Positions 1 through 11,368 of a DNA stretch of 64,000 nucleotides are shown one piece after another. Each line of letters opens with the position of its first letter. Position 1 is the stretch's first letter. Below the pieces are notes generated by a model that worked only from the letters and a program-made list of their open reading frames with translations, was not told the origin of the DNA and did not search any database. The translations under genes were made by a program, and so were the position numbers. Source of the stretch: Polytrichum commune (taxonomy: Eukaryota > Streptophyta > Polytrichopsida > Polytrichales > Polytrichaceae); the NCBI GenBank assembly GCA_950295325.1, contig OX485808.1, forward strand, positions 5,334,501 to 5,398,500, written 5' to 3'.

Positions 1-1
1 T

Positions 2-2002
2 CCTATACTGGTGGCACATCTTCACGTGTTGTTCCCTCATGTTTTCAGCGATGTGTTTGTCCGTGTATTTCAACATGGACTGGGTCCAGTGAAAGTGACA
101 AGTCCTCTCTCGATCGTCCATGCGATCCTCCTTCTTGCCGTTCCCGTATACGACCCGGACGGCATTCCAGTTTGCCTGCGCACTATCCGCCATGAATCCT
201 TTGAAGTAAGGCCTTTCGACGCCATGTCTCTCCATCACTGCGTTGAGGTTTTTCCAGAACACCATCTGCGCATCAATATCCTCGGATTGCATGTCGCAAC
301 ATGCGATGGTCATCACACGGCAATAAGTCGAGTCGTAAACATGACAAGCCATGGTGGTCCACTGCCTCACCCGTTTGACGTGGTCGAACATTATCCAAGC
401 ATTCTCGAGGTCCCCCTTGGGCTGCATTCGCTTCACCAAGTCCACCCCACTTCCAGGCCCCACCTCCGACATCTTGAACACGAAGACCTTGTCAAGCTCT
501 GCACCTTGACCGGGAAACATGTTCTTTTGCACAAAAGCCCAGTTGCTGAGACCCCGCAAATTGGTAATGCTATCCATCACACCATACCTCCTCAAGTATC
601 TAAAGGTGACGACCTTATTCCGGATGTTGGGCGAGGCCATGTCCTTGCATCGGTCAAGCACCAGAACGAGTTCCTCAAAAGTAAGCGTCTTTGGCGGATC
701 GTCCTCGGACCTCAACAAGTAGTTGCCAACAAGCATCTTACTTGCTTCCAACACAATTGCACTCTTCGTGGCATGTGGAGTCTTCTCGATCTGATCTTTG
801 ATGAGGCTACTAATTTTGACCTTCGTATCTCTATAGTCGCCAACTTTAACAGGATGCTCATGGGTTCCAAGGTGGATGCAAACACGGGTGTTGTTACGCT
901 TGCCCGATACATAATAGATCTTAGCTCTACAAGTGGCAAGACAAGCGGGAGGTTCCTTACACACCTTGCAAACCAGAGTCGAATCTTTGGGAGGACCCTG
1001 GCCAACAACAAATGCTTGCAAGGTACATCCGTCAAACTCTGTCTCGTTCACTTCGAAGATGCGATGCTCACGGGTCAGGTAGGCGCACTCCTTATTCTCA
1101 CACCGCAGGTGACCGACACAACTTGAGAACCGAAAAGAGAGACCCATATCATTAGTCATGTTGGTCGTGATGGTTTTGGTCCAGACATGACCATCGTATC
1201 GTTTATCCATGCCCTGCATAGATTTTGCTTGCGTCTGTGAGGCTGAAGTACCAGCAAGAGGCAACTCAAACATGACATCACCGTTAAATATTGCAGGCAA
1301 GTACTCAACTCTCTCATGTCTAATGGAATTGTAGTCATGCTTCTTTAGGAGATTCTTCTTCCCTGGCCTAGTAGCCAACTTTTTCAAACAGTCTACGATA
1401 CTGACGCACACACATGAAGAAGGCGGTTGCAATGGAAGACACTTATCTGAAACAACTACAGGAGACTTCGACTGACCAGAATGGTTGGGTGGACTAGGAA
1501 CGAAAGGCGTGGATCTGTGAGGACTGTCATCGTCGTCTGATGAAAGGGTGATGACTGAATTAAAAGTGCCCGGTTCAACCTTAACTTTTGCAAGAAGAGG
1601 AGTCTTTGGTCCTGGCTCTACCTTGACCTTTACATCAGTAGGAAGAGGGGTATGCATAGTGCACGTAGATGAACGGCTAGGGGTAAGAATTTCCGTAGAT
1701 GCTGCCATCTGGGAATCTGTCAATCCATAGACCCTATACCTGCCGGGAGCAAGTCTCCACATCTTGCAGTCATTCTCATCACGAATTGATAACTGGCCAA
1801 TTGTGTGAGTTAGTTCAGACGTGAGGTCATCGAAAACCTCCTCCTCAATACTAATAGTGTCTTCTAGAAAAGTGAATCTAAGACTCAAACGCTGACTAGA
1901 TACTGAAGCATGTCCGTTCTCATCCACGCGAAAGGTAAGAGGAATGCCCATGCCATGGGCGAGGAGCACAGCCAACGCAGCGGTTGAGACTGAATCCGCC
2001 AT
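2..2002 (-). CDS. Mutator-like (MULE-type) transposase, N-terminal part, truncated by window edge
   Basis: Reading the minus strand from an ATG at 2002-2000, the frame stays open for 667 codons to the window edge with no stop. Residues about 110-160 include short acidic/KVE patches and VITLSSDDDD, which resembles a SUMO-interacting motif. Further on is a Cys-rich segment (CENKEC, then CKVCK, then a closing THEHPV with H-x-H), like the WRKY/GCM1-type zinc finger that precedes plant MULE catalytic domains. Near the open end come DSTYCRVMTIA, FKGFMADSAQ and CHFHWTQS, matching in order and spacing the first Asp, second Asp and C/H-F-H-x-x-Q stretch of MULE transposases. The third acidic residue would lie outside the window. 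The role would be DNA cut-and-paste transposition in the nucleus. The family call is from motif memory; the open frame is directly seen. Confidence 0.72.
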   Translation of the reverse strand, partial: MADSVSTAALAVLLAHGMGIPLTFRVDENGHASVSSQRLSLRFTFLEDTISIEEEVFDDLTSELTHTIGQLSIRDENDCKMWRLAPGRYRVYGLTDSQMAASTEILTPSRSSTCTMHTPLPTDVKVKVEPGPKTPLLAKVKVEPGTFNSVITLSSDDDDSPHRSTPFVPSPPNHSGQSKSPVVVSDKCLPLQPPSSCVCVSIVDCLKKLATRPGKKNLLKKHDYNSIRHERVEYLPAIFNGDVMFELPLAGTSASQTQAKSMQGMDKRYDGHVWTKTITTNMTNDMGLSFRFSSCVGHLRCENKECAYLTREHRIFEVNETEFDGCTLQAFVVGQGPPKDSTLVCKVCKEPPACLATCRAKIYYVSGKRNNTRVCIHLGTHEHPVKVGDYRDTKVKISSLIKDQIEKTPHATKSAIVLEASKMLVGNYLLRSEDDPPKTLTFEELVLVLDRCKDMASPNIRNKVVTFRYLRRYGVMDSITNLRGLSNWAFVQKNMFPGQGAELDKVFVFKMSEVGPGSGVDLVKRMQPKGDLENAWIMFDHVKRVRQWTTMACHVYDSTYCRVMTIACCDMQSEDIDAQMVFWKNLNAVMERHGVERPYFKGFMADSAQANWNAVRVVYGNGKKEDRMDDRERTCHFHWTQSMLKYTDKHIAENMREQHVKMCHQYR

Positions 2003-2708
2003 GGCGAGTAGAGACTGAGACCAACTCAACTGGATTGATATTGCTATGTAGAAAGGCAATCAAGAGAGGCGCGTGCCAATGCATTTATTGAATTGATAAT
2101 GGCCTACTCTAGAGCATCACCAGCTGATGAGAATGGAATTCGATAATTTGGAGGCTTGTAGGATAATTGGCTTGTGAGGCCAAATCCACCACCCTTAAGC
2201 GTCCTAGTCCGGGTGATGACTTTGAGAATCATATTTATCTATTACAACATTGAACCATGTGCAAGGTAATTTTCATGTTCAAATGAACATGTATTGTCTC
2301 ACTCATTGTGCTTTATTAATGTCGGCCTCTTGGCTTGTGCTAGAGTTGGCTTTCTCAAGAGTCCAACCCTCGGCTTTAGCCGCACATGCCCTTACGGACA
2401 TTTCCCTCACTCTTTTGATCTTCACCCCATTTATCGTGCCATTGCAAGAGTCCTTCACATTCTCCATTAATAATGCAAGTGAGTTATTTTGACCGGGAGG
2501 TTCAAGTGTTGAAAAACACTTTATTCAACGGCTAAACACACTCATACAAACCCACACGTAGCACAAACTAGCCTAATGGGTCTAACTACTTAGCCACCCC
2601 TAAAATGGTCTAATGTAATCTAGTTTTTTATGTGCTAACACCCACTAATTGGGCGTAGCCTTGCTAACCCCTAGATGGTCTAAAAGGATTTGTTGCTAAA
2701 CTCCTTGG

Positions 2709-2989
2709 CTGCATATGCCACAGTCTCGGATGGTCTCCCTCCAGCAGCCTAGCTGCATACCCACAGTCGGATGGTTTCAACTCCAGCAGCCTAGCTGCAT
2801 ACCCACAGTCTCGGTGGTCTCACCTCCAGCAGCCTAGCTGCATACACACAGTCGGATGGTCTCACCTCCAACAGCCTAGCCGCATACACACAGTCGGATG
2901 GTCTCACCTCCAGAAGCCTAGCTGCATACCCATAGTCGGATGGTCTCACCTCCAACAGCCTAGCTGCATACCCACAGTCGGATGGTCTA
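2709..2989. repeat. 42-bp minisatellite, about 6.7 copies
   Basis: The phrase GCCTAGCTGCATACCCACAG followed by TCGGATGGTCTCACCTCCAG recurs with a 42-bp period. Copies differ by a few substitutions and small indels (for example TCTCGG in place of TCGG). It is non-coding in all frames. Confidence 0.85.
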
Positions 2990-3314
2990 CAATACCCGAA
3001 TGGGTATCACAACTATTAGTTGCATCTTAATGCAACCCCTCCCATTCCCTAATCACATGTTTTCTAAGTTTGTCTTCTTCTTTCCTTTTCCTTGCTCCTA
3101 AATAATGAACTACCTAACACACTAATTTCACTAACTACTAACTAATCAACACGTGCAATATTAAACTCTAAGAGCTCCCTCACTTGGGAGGCATTGTGAG
3201 GGGGAGCTTAACTAACTAACTTCACTAAAACTAATGTCACACACACGTGGCTCAAGCTCTTAAGAGCTTGCTCCCTTGAGAGCGCTTGATGGAGAGAGAT
3301 GAAAATGAGAGAAA

Positions 3315-3372
3315 AACACCTTAAGTAGCAAAGAGGGAGAGAGGGAGAGAGGGAGAGAGGGAGAGAGAGGTG
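3315..3372. repeat. GGGAGAGA purine microsatellite
   Basis: There are repeated GAGAGGGA units on the plus strand (CTCTCCCT on the other). It is a simple-sequence tract. Confidence 0.8.
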
Positions 3373-4636
3373 AGGATAGGGTGAGAGGATTAACACCTCC
3401 AATCACAATCCTTTAACCCTCTCCTCCAAAGTAGGGACTAATCCCCATCCACCAAGCTTCCTTCTTCCTAAACTACCAAGGTGGATCCAAAAATGGGCAT
3501 TTAACCCGCGGAGCTCACCTTGTTTCACCTTACCCCCTACTCACAAAATCAAGGCATACTCTTATTGAATTCAACCTTGAAATAATCACACAACACATTC
3601 TAAAGCCTAAACTTAAATCCAAACCACACTTCACTCTTTTTATGTCTTGTGAATAATCATAACACATCAAAGTCAACTAAAATTGGTTTCGAAGAGTTAA
3701 TCACCACATGTGGGCACCATTTTGGGCTCACATGGCTGTTTGCTAAAATTATTATAGGAGCTGTAAAATTGATGGGCAAGGGTGATGGAAGATATGTCAG
3801 CGCATAAATAGCTGTGTGAAATGTCTGGCAACCGAATTTAGGCACAACCGACGTCATTTATTGGATCAATTAAATATCTATCCAATTTAGAATAAGAGTT
3901 TTAGAGGTAAGTCGATTGCCCTCGGCCGCAATTTGAAGGATGAAAATAACAATTATGCAATATTCTAAGTAAATCATTGAAGGGGTATATTAAATTGGAA
4001 TGTAGTGGAGATTTAGACAATGTGTAAAACACCATAAAAGTCCTCTCAGATTGCAGAAAAATGAGCTGAGTTTGTGAATGAGGTAGTATCTCAGATGCAT
4101 GCCGTGTATCCATTGGACGGTGTGACACCTTCGATCGTAAAGCAAAGGAGAAGGAGAAAACCCCTATTCTCTAGTTCAAAGCAGATTAGGCGTGCTAGGA
4201 TGAAAAATGCAGAGACTAATAGAATGCGGTTTGCAAACTTGGACGGTACCGTCAAGTCGTTAACGAGCCAATTTGCCAAGCTTCCAGTCGAGATTGTACA
4301 AAATCAAGTTGTCAAACAAGAGGTTACTTTACTTTCCCACTCAATGTGTGAGACCGAGCTCCAACTATCGATGGACTTCAGTATTGTCGAAGAGAGTCAA
4401 ATATTTGATTGCCCAATCGTTAATTAATGTTGTTTTTTATATTATAAATTTCCAATTAGGTTAGGTTGGAGCCATATGTATTGCTAGCCAAACCAATCAA
4501 CTAAAGTCCATCCATTGCTGTCCCAGGAAGTCGGCAGAAAAAAGGAGCTGCTCACAACGACAACAACCAAGCAATTCAAATTGAGCCAGGGTATGTTGTT
4601 TGAACCTAAGGTGTAAGATTTTGTTATTGATATTTT

Positions 4637-5580
4637 TTTAGGAAGTGTTTGCGAAGTGAGGCCACCGAGTCTGAGTCATGTTCAGAGTTTGTGAAGGGTA
4701 TTGGATGGTGGTGGTCGAGTCCAACCACCACCTCTGGATTTTTTTTGAAGTGTTTGCGAAGTAAGGCCACAAAGTTGGAATCAATTTCACGGTCCGTAAA
4801 GGATGTGGATGGTGGCGGTCAAGTCCGACAACCACCTTTGGATTTTTTTTTATAGTGTTTGCAAAGTGAGGCACCAAATTGAAATCAATTTCACGGTTCG
4901 TAAAAGGTGTGGATGGTGGTGCTTGGGTTCGACCACCATCTCTGGATTTTTTTTTAAGTGTTTGCGAAGTAAGACCACCAAATCGGAGTCAAGTTCAAGG
5001 TTCGTAAAGGGTGAGGATGGTGGTGGTCGGGTCCGACCACCACCTTTGGATCTTTTTTTTTAAGTGTTTGCGAAGTGAGGCCACCGAATCTGAGTTAATT
5101 TCACGGTTTGTAAAGGGTGCCGATAGTGGTGGTCGGGTCCGACCAACACCTCTAGATCATTATTTTTTTGAAGTGTTTGCAATGTGAGGCCACCAAGTGG
5201 GAGTCAATTTCACAGTTCGTAAAGGGTGTGATGGTGGTGGTCGGGTCCGACCACCACCTCTGGATCTTTTTTTTTTAAAGTATTTGCAATGTCAGGCCAC
5301 CATGTGGAGGTCAATTTCACGGTTCGTAAAAGGTGTGATGGTGGTATCGGATCCCACCACCACCTCTCGATTTTTTTTTTAAGTGTTTGCGAAGTAAGGC
5401 CACCGAGTCTAAGTCAATTTCACGGTTTGTAAGGGTATGAATAGTGGTGGTCGGGTCTGACCAACACCTCTGGATCATTATTTTTTTGAAGTGTTTGTAA
5501 TGTGAGGCCACCAAGTAAAAGCCAATTTCACGGTTCGTAAAAGGTGTGATGGTGGTGGTCGGGTCGGACCACCACCTTTG
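4637..5580. repeat. Satellite array A, about 106-bp monomers each with a 12+2+12 hairpin
   Basis: Monomers read roughly GTGTTTGCGAAGTGAGGCCA, then a variable middle, TTTCACGGTTCGTAAAGGGT, then a near-perfect inverted repeat (GGTGGTGGTCGG, GT centre, CCGACCACCACC), then CTCTGGAT and a T-run. Centres at 5031, 5137 and 5245 give spacings of 106 and 108 bp. About nine monomers occur before the solo LTR. Monomer bodies diverge more than the hairpin core. Confidence 0.9.
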
Positions 5581-6554
5581 TGTCGCGCACCTCTCCATGA
5601 GGAGTGTCCGAAACACCATGGGCACAAGGGGGACCCCGGAGTGACACCCGGGACTTGTGGCGCCGTTGGTGAGAGGGCCCAAGTGATCCTAGTGTGAGTG
5701 AGGGCCCCGGGCATTGGGAATGCCTCCCACCCACGAAGACTAGGAGGCACAAGGGTAAGGCCATGAGTTATGCGTAGCTCATGGCGTGGTGATTCTAGAA
5801 AGCTCAAGAACACCTTAATCGGAGGTGTGAGCTAGGAGTTATGGCCATTTGAGTGGGGCGCTGTCCCGGGACAGCGCCCTGGTAGAGCAGTGCCTGGGAG
5901 TGATTCCCGGGACTGCCAAGGTTCAAACAGGCATAACTTCCTGAATACTTGCCCGAATGGGGCAAGTGAGGAGTCCATCGGCATCTACGTGAAGCGTACA
6001 TGAAGATGGAGTGGTTGGTTGTTATGATCAGACATCATACAAGGAAGTTATGATGGTCTGAAGCTGCTAGGGGGTTCTAGGCCCAGCAGCTAAAGGAAAA
6101 TGTCCACTTGGCCCCAACTCTTGGTAGAGAGACAAGAGGTTGGTTGACGGTGGGGTAGGGGCCCCGCGTGAAGTCCTAGAGGCTTATATGGGTGAGGTGG
6201 TGTGGCCTCACCCACCCAAGGCCGAACGGCAAGGCCTCCATGGGCATTGGCCCATTGTGAGGCCATAGTTGCCTAGTATGGTTCGGGTTGTTGTAGTGTT
6301 GCTCCGGCAATGCAATGATCAACATGGGATTGGACTTCCATTGATGGAAGTCCACATATAGGAATGGGTTCCCGATTAAGGGGTGATTCCCGAAAGCAAA
6401 GTAGGAGGGTTGGTTCCCTCCTATGAACTATAAGGTCCGGGGTGAGAGGAACTAACCATTAGCATGGCGGTATGCGAATGGTTAGCGCTCGTAACCTTTG
6501 CTAGGAAATGAAAATTGGCAAGATGGTCAAGGAGGGCTAGCAAAGGTTGCGACA
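5581..6554. mobile_element. Solo LTR (974 bp) with 5-bp target duplication CTTTG
   Basis: The segment starts TGTCGCGCACC and ends GGTTGCGACA, so it has the TG...CA ends of an LTR within a short terminal inverted repeat (TGTCGC/GCGACA). The five bases before it (5576-5580) and after it (6555-6559) are both CTTTG. Satellite array A resumes directly on the right, so the LTR inserted into the array. It is more GC-rich than its surroundings, carries no long frame, and has a possible TATA-like CTTATATGG near 6182. No primer-binding site or internal retrotransposon domain is next to it, which fits recombination down to a single LTR. Confidence 0.85.
5856..5879. repeat. 24-bp perfect palindrome inside the solo LTR
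   Basis: Arms GGGCGCTGTCCC and GGGACAGCGCCC meet with no spacer. It is the longest perfect, spacerless palindrome I noticed in the window and is wholly GC-rich at the outer ends. Confidence 0.9.
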
Positions 6555-6559
6555 CTTTG

Positions 6560-7410
6560 GATCCTTTCTTTTGAAGTGTTTGCGAAGTGAGGCCACCAAG
6601 TGGGAATCAATCTCACGGTTCGTAAAGGGTGTGATGGTGGTGGTCGGGTCCGACCACCACCTCTGGATCCTTTCTTTTGAAGTGTTTGCGAAGTGAGGCC
6701 ACCAAGTGGGAGTCAATCTCACGGTTCGTAAAGGGTGTGATGGTGGTGGTCGGATCCGACCACCACCTCTGGATCTTTTTTTTTGAAGTGTTTGCAAAGT
6801 GAGGCCACCAAGTCTAAATCAATTTCACGATTTGTAAAGGGTATGGTGGTGGTGGTCGGGTCCGACCATCACCTCTGGATTTTTTTTTTGAAGTGCTTGC
6901 AATGTGAGGCCATCATATGGAAATGAATTTCAAGGTTCGTAAAGGGTGTGGATGGTGGTGGTCGGGTCCGACCACCATCTCTGGATTATTTTTTGAAGTG
7001 TTTGTAAACTCAGGCCACCGAGTCGGAGTCAAGTTCACGGTTTGTAAAATGTGTGATGGTGGTGGTCGGGTACGACCACTACCTCTGGATTTTTTTTAAA
7101 ATGTTTGCGAAGTGAGGCACCAAGTCGAAGTCAAATTCACAGTTCATAAAGGGTGTGGATGGTGGTGGTCGGGTCCGACCACCACCTCTTGATTTTTATT
7201 TTTTTAAGTGTTTGCAATGTGAGGCCACCAACTAGGAATCAAATTCGCTGTTCGTAGAGGGTGTGGACATTAGTGGTCGGATCCGACCAGCACCTCTTGA
7301 TATTTTTTTTTGGAAGTCTTTGCGGTGTGAGGCCTCGGAGTATGACTATAAGGGAGGGTTTCTTAAGGGTGGTGAAAGGTGGTGAAAGGTGGTGGTCGGG
7401 TCCTACCACC
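6560..7410. repeat. Satellite array A, second block
   Basis: This is the continuation of the roughly 106-bp monomers after the solo LTR, again with the GGTGGTGGTCGG / CCGACCACCACC hairpin in each unit (for example near 6650, 6755, 6967 and 7168). Monomers become more diverged toward 7300, where the unit changes into the 320-bp type. Confidence 0.88.
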
Positions 7411-8640
7411 ACATCTGGTTGCAGAGCTAGAAGCCCCTAACAGCTTCAGACGTCCATAACTTTCAGGTTTGATGTTTGATGCTCACATATGACCATTCTA
7501 TCAGCATCTACGTTTCACGTAGATCAGGATGGATACCTCACTTGCCCCATTCAGGCAAGTATTGAGGAAGTTATCCTTGTTGAAAGCTTCGCAGTCCGGG
7601 AGAGGTGCGTCACAGACCTCCACCTTTGGATTCTCTTTTGTTTTGATGTTCTTGCGATGTGAGGCCTCTGAATATGAGTCTAGGGAGTGTTTCTAGAGGG
7701 TGGTGAAAGGTGGTGGTCGGGTCCGACCACCACATCCGGATGCAGAGCTAGAAGCCCCAGCAGCTTTAGACATCCATAACTTTCAGGTTTGATGTCTGAT
7801 GTGCACATATGAGCACTCTATCAGCATTTACGTTTCACGTAGATCAGGATGGATACCTCACTTGCCCCATTCAGGCAAGTATTGAGGAAGTTATCCTTGT
7901 TGAAAGCTTCGCAGTCCGGGAGAGGTGCGTCACAGACCTCCACCTTTGGATTCTCTTTTGTTTTGATGTTCTTGCGATGTGAGGCCTCTGAATATGAGTC
8001 TAGGGAGTGTTTCTAGAGGGTGGTGAAAGGTGGTGGTCGGGTCCGACCACCACATCCGGATGCAGAGCTAGAAGCCCCAGCAGCTTTAGACATCCATAAC
8101 TTTCAGGTTTGATGTCTGATGTGCACATATGAGCACTCTATCAGCATTTACGTTTCACGTAGATCAGGATGGATACCTCACTTGCCCCATTCAGGCAAGT
8201 ATTGAGGAAGTTATCCTTGTTGAAAGCTTCGCAGTCCGGGAGAGGTGCGTCACAGACCTCCACCTTTGGATTCTCTTTTGTTTTGATGTTCTTGCGATGT
8301 GAGGCCTCTGAATATGAGTCTAGGGAGTGTTTCTAGAGGATGGTGAAAAGAGGTGGTCGGGTCCGACCAACACATCCGGATGCAGAGCTAGAAGCCCCAG
8401 CAGCTTTAGACGTTCATAACTTTCAGGTTTGATGTCCGATGCTCACATATGACCACTTTATCGGCATGTACGTTTCACGTAGATTAGGATGGATACCTCA
8501 CTTGGCCCATTCAGGCAAGTATTGAGGATTTTATCCTTGTTGAAAATTTCGCAGTCCGGGAGAGGTGCGCGGCAGACTACCATCTTAAGATCAGTTTTTT
8601 TTAATAAAATTTTGTAATATGAGGCCACCAAGTTTTAGTC
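7411..8640. repeat. 320-bp higher-order tandem repeat, four units
   Basis: Units begin with G-G-(A/T)-TGCAGAGCTAG at 7417, 7738, 8058 and 8378, so the period is 320-321 bp. The two central units are almost identical; the outer ones are diverged. Each unit is one satellite-A monomer (including its GTCGGGTCCGAC hairpin core) plus about 235 bp whose reverse complement matches parts of the solo LTR at 5581-5596 and about 5905-6107. Each also has small hairpins: ATCTACGT/ACGTAGAT and ACTTGCC/GGCAAGT. A degenerate last monomer fades out near 8640. Confidence 0.88.
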
Positions 8641-8778
8641 TAATGGAGGGTTTCTAAAGGGTGTTGGAGAGGTTGAGTTTAGTGTTTGAGTTGCATTTGT
8701 TTGATTTCTGTTTTGAGGGGTGATGTTTGATTGTTACGTAGACTGGGGCCACATAGAGTTCCTTTTGTACAGATTGGT

Positions 8779-11368
8779 ATGATGTCGATTGTGAGTGGAG
8801 GTGTGGAGGTTGCAACTGGAGGGTCATCAACAAGCGTTTCGGGGAGTCTTTGCAGAGGAACCATGGACTTGGAGGTTACGCACGGGTCGCCTGATGTAGG
8901 CATTGCACCAAGGAAGGGAAAGGGAAGGGTACGGCGCATTCCTCAGTCTGAGTCCAGTGAGAGTGGAGATCGCGACGACGGTGATGAGTCGCAACCTTCG
9001 CTTGGGATGGATTCGGTAGGGGATCATAGTCACCATCTTTCTGCTAGTTCTAGTCAAGGCCAGAGTAGTGGTGATGGAGGCCATTTTGAGTCACCTATGG
9101 AGCGTGCTCGAAGGCAAGTTAAGGACCTGACGAAGGTTGGGAACAATATGCAAGCCACATTACTCCATGGCAATATGTATGAGGTAATCGAAAGTATGAG
9201 GCGGCAGCCCGTCTCAAAAGCAGTCCTTCGAATTCCATTGTGTAGGATGGTTCACATGCCCATGGTTAGACCTACACTTCGATGTGATGTTGTTAAGTTG
9301 ATGGGAGCGTTTCGGTATGGGTACAAGCCCCATTCAGGTGTTATTTATGTGTCTGTGAAGGATGACGAGGGTCATATCAGGGTTGTCACTCAAGAGGATG
9401 TACAACAATGGAGCCCTTGCTGGATTCAAGAAAATAATACATTCGAAAACTGCTTGAAATCAGATCCTGACCTCGTGAGCTTGAGTGGCTCAATGTTCTT
9501 TGTTTATGATGGTAACCATAGGCTCTTAGCTTGGAAGGAGGTGATTGAAACTCTTCATGCTGAAGATCAACATTGGGTTTCAAAGAATGGTAATCCCGAA
9601 TGCGTTGTACTTGATACCGCTGGAGGTCGTGGAGATATCCTCACTGCCATGCACGATATTAACAGGTACTTTATTATTGATCTCATATTGTTTTTTATCC
9701 TCTTATTTGGCGCTTCACAATTTATGCAATCTGACATGCCAATTGTGCAGATCCAATCAAACGGCACATGTGAAGACTAGCTTAGTTCATATTCTTCACC
9801 GTATTCGGAAATACGGATCGTATGACATTGAGTACTTCAAGCCCATGCTTACTCCGGAGCAAATCAAATCATGCCTCACGAAGTCAAAGAAGACGTGGTA
9901 CCCATTTACTAGAGATTTGATGGTCAACTTCATCTTCAGTGTAAGGATCTCAATTCCTTTTGGTTTCTCCCTTATCCGCAATCATTTGATTTGAGAGTTT
10001 AGTTTTGATTTTGTGCTTCATTCTTCAGGATGACATAGTCCAAGTGGGTAGTGAGGCTGGGCAGTTATACTTGGAAGAGGTGGATGAAAGCATGCATAGC
10101 GATTCAGGACTCCAGGAATATGTTGACAAGGCTATTGCTAAGAAGAAGGAGGAGCTATTTACCTACTTCAACAAAGCCCAATCAGTTGCTAATTCAGCCG
10201 TAGGGGAGGGCTTCATGGAAGAGGTGAGTGAATTTTACTTGGATTTTGATTTCGACTCAAGACCTTAGCTCTGCCTCTGCTGATGCATTACTTCCTTGGA
10301 CATACAGGTTATTGCGCATTATAGTGCACACGTTGCTGCCAAAGTTGAGATGTCACTAGAAAAACTGCAGATGGTGGCAATTGCAGCGGTTGAGCCCAAG
10401 TACAAAGTGTGTTGGCTCAAGTGGTGGAACAGTTCAGAAACTGTTCGAAAGGACCTCAGGTTTCCAAAATACCCTGCTGGTGAGGACACGCTCAAGAAAT
10501 GGATGGACCGTGCTGCTCTTTGGGCAGGGATAGAGGAGAGTGCCACTCAAGAGCTTGTTGGTTACATAGCACTAGTGGGTGGGGTTGATAAGTCCAAGGA
10601 TGTAGAGAGTCTTGAGGACTACATTGACACTTGGCGGATTTGCCTTTGGGACAAGGCATTTAACTCCTTCTTATCTGGTTCTGATGCACACAATAAATCC
10701 CTTGTGTTTGATAAAGTCAAGGATGGGGATCTTCTTGTGAAGCAGCTTTGCCTCAGGTATGAGTTAGTTATTTATTCATTTCATTACATTTTATTTTTTT
10801 CAATGCCGATGGTTGCTTGCGGTTTTGCTTTAGTGTGATGTTATGTGTGCCTTGCTCATTCATGATTTTTTACCAATCTCATCTAGTGTCTTTTGCTGAA
10901 TTTTGAAGGTATATGAAGCACGTTCTTTTTAAAGTTGGGGCAATTCGGAAGCTACCTCCTTGTGTGCAGGGGTGGTGCGATTCTTCTTCACCGACCTTCA
11001 TCTTCTCAAAGGCACAGAAGAAGAACTTTAGTAGAGAGCATCTCATTGAATGTTGTTGGTACATTGAATGTCCTAAGGGCTTTGTGCCTGACTCAGAGTC
11101 TGAGATCAAGAAATCCTTAACTGTCACACAGGATCTCCCTAATGATGATGATGCACAAGAAGTTGAAGAGATTGTTGTTCTTGAAGTTTCACCTACCTTG
11201 GATGGAGAGAAGTCTTATGGTAAGAAGAAGCTTGCTGCGAAGACTTCAACAACTGGAGTGTCCAAGAACAGTAGAGCAATTGTTGCTTCAGTGGTTGCCA
11301 CTGGATCTGCCACAGTTGAAGACACTCTGATGGGCGAAGCTGATAGTGAGCCCTTTCTACTCACTTAG
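8779..11368 (+). CDS. ParB/sulfiredoxin-fold-like protein, N-terminal half of a ParB-methyltransferase fusion
   Basis: The start ATG at 8779 follows a good acceptor (TTTTGTACAG, ending 8772). Exons that keep frame are 8779-9665, 9751-9940, 10029-10223, 10308-10756 and 10909 onward; every junction is GT-AG. Residues about 20-130 are Ser/Gly/acidic and basic low-complexity. Residues about 165-310 look like a ParB-type nuclease fold: a VLRIPLCRMV strand, then YDGNHRLLAW at about 243-252, which carries the family's D-G-N/x-H-R-x-x-A signature. The next 330 residues match nothing I know; they are helical and Trp-rich (WLKWWN, KKWMDRAALWAG). The frame ends at TAG 11366-11368 after an acidic/Lys/Ser linker, yet it stays open in the same phase beyond the stop into the methyltransferase region. 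The TAG is therefore probably a mutation inside one fused gene. ParB-like domains act on or bind DNA; the role here is unknown. Confidence 0.6.

Larger units (their letters stand above)
2003..4636. other. Intergenic, AT-rich, no supported gene
   Basis: Apart from the 42-bp tandem array and the purine-rich microsatellite listed separately, I see no coding structure here. A 117-codon frame at 4074-4427 begins at a GTG and has no recognisable motif. The first few hundred bases (2003-2500) should hold the promoter of the minus-strand transposase gene, but I could not identify a convincing TATA box. Confidence 0.5.

Noticed and set aside
11-1126. 371-codon plus-strand frame
   Set aside because: It is the antisense shadow, in the same codon phase, of the longer minus-strand transposase frame, which carries clear motifs.
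4074-4427. 117-codon plus-strand frame with RRRRKP
   Set aside because: It begins at GTG with a stop shortly upstream, shows no motif or splice context, and lies next to repeats.
7505-7524. GTTTCACGT in the 320-bp unit, resembling half of a bacterial parS site, near a ParB-like gene
   Set aside because: Only nine bases match. The word is part of an LTR-derived hairpin (ATCTACGT/ACGTAGAT), and the LTR at 5985 carries a changed version, so it is most likely chance.
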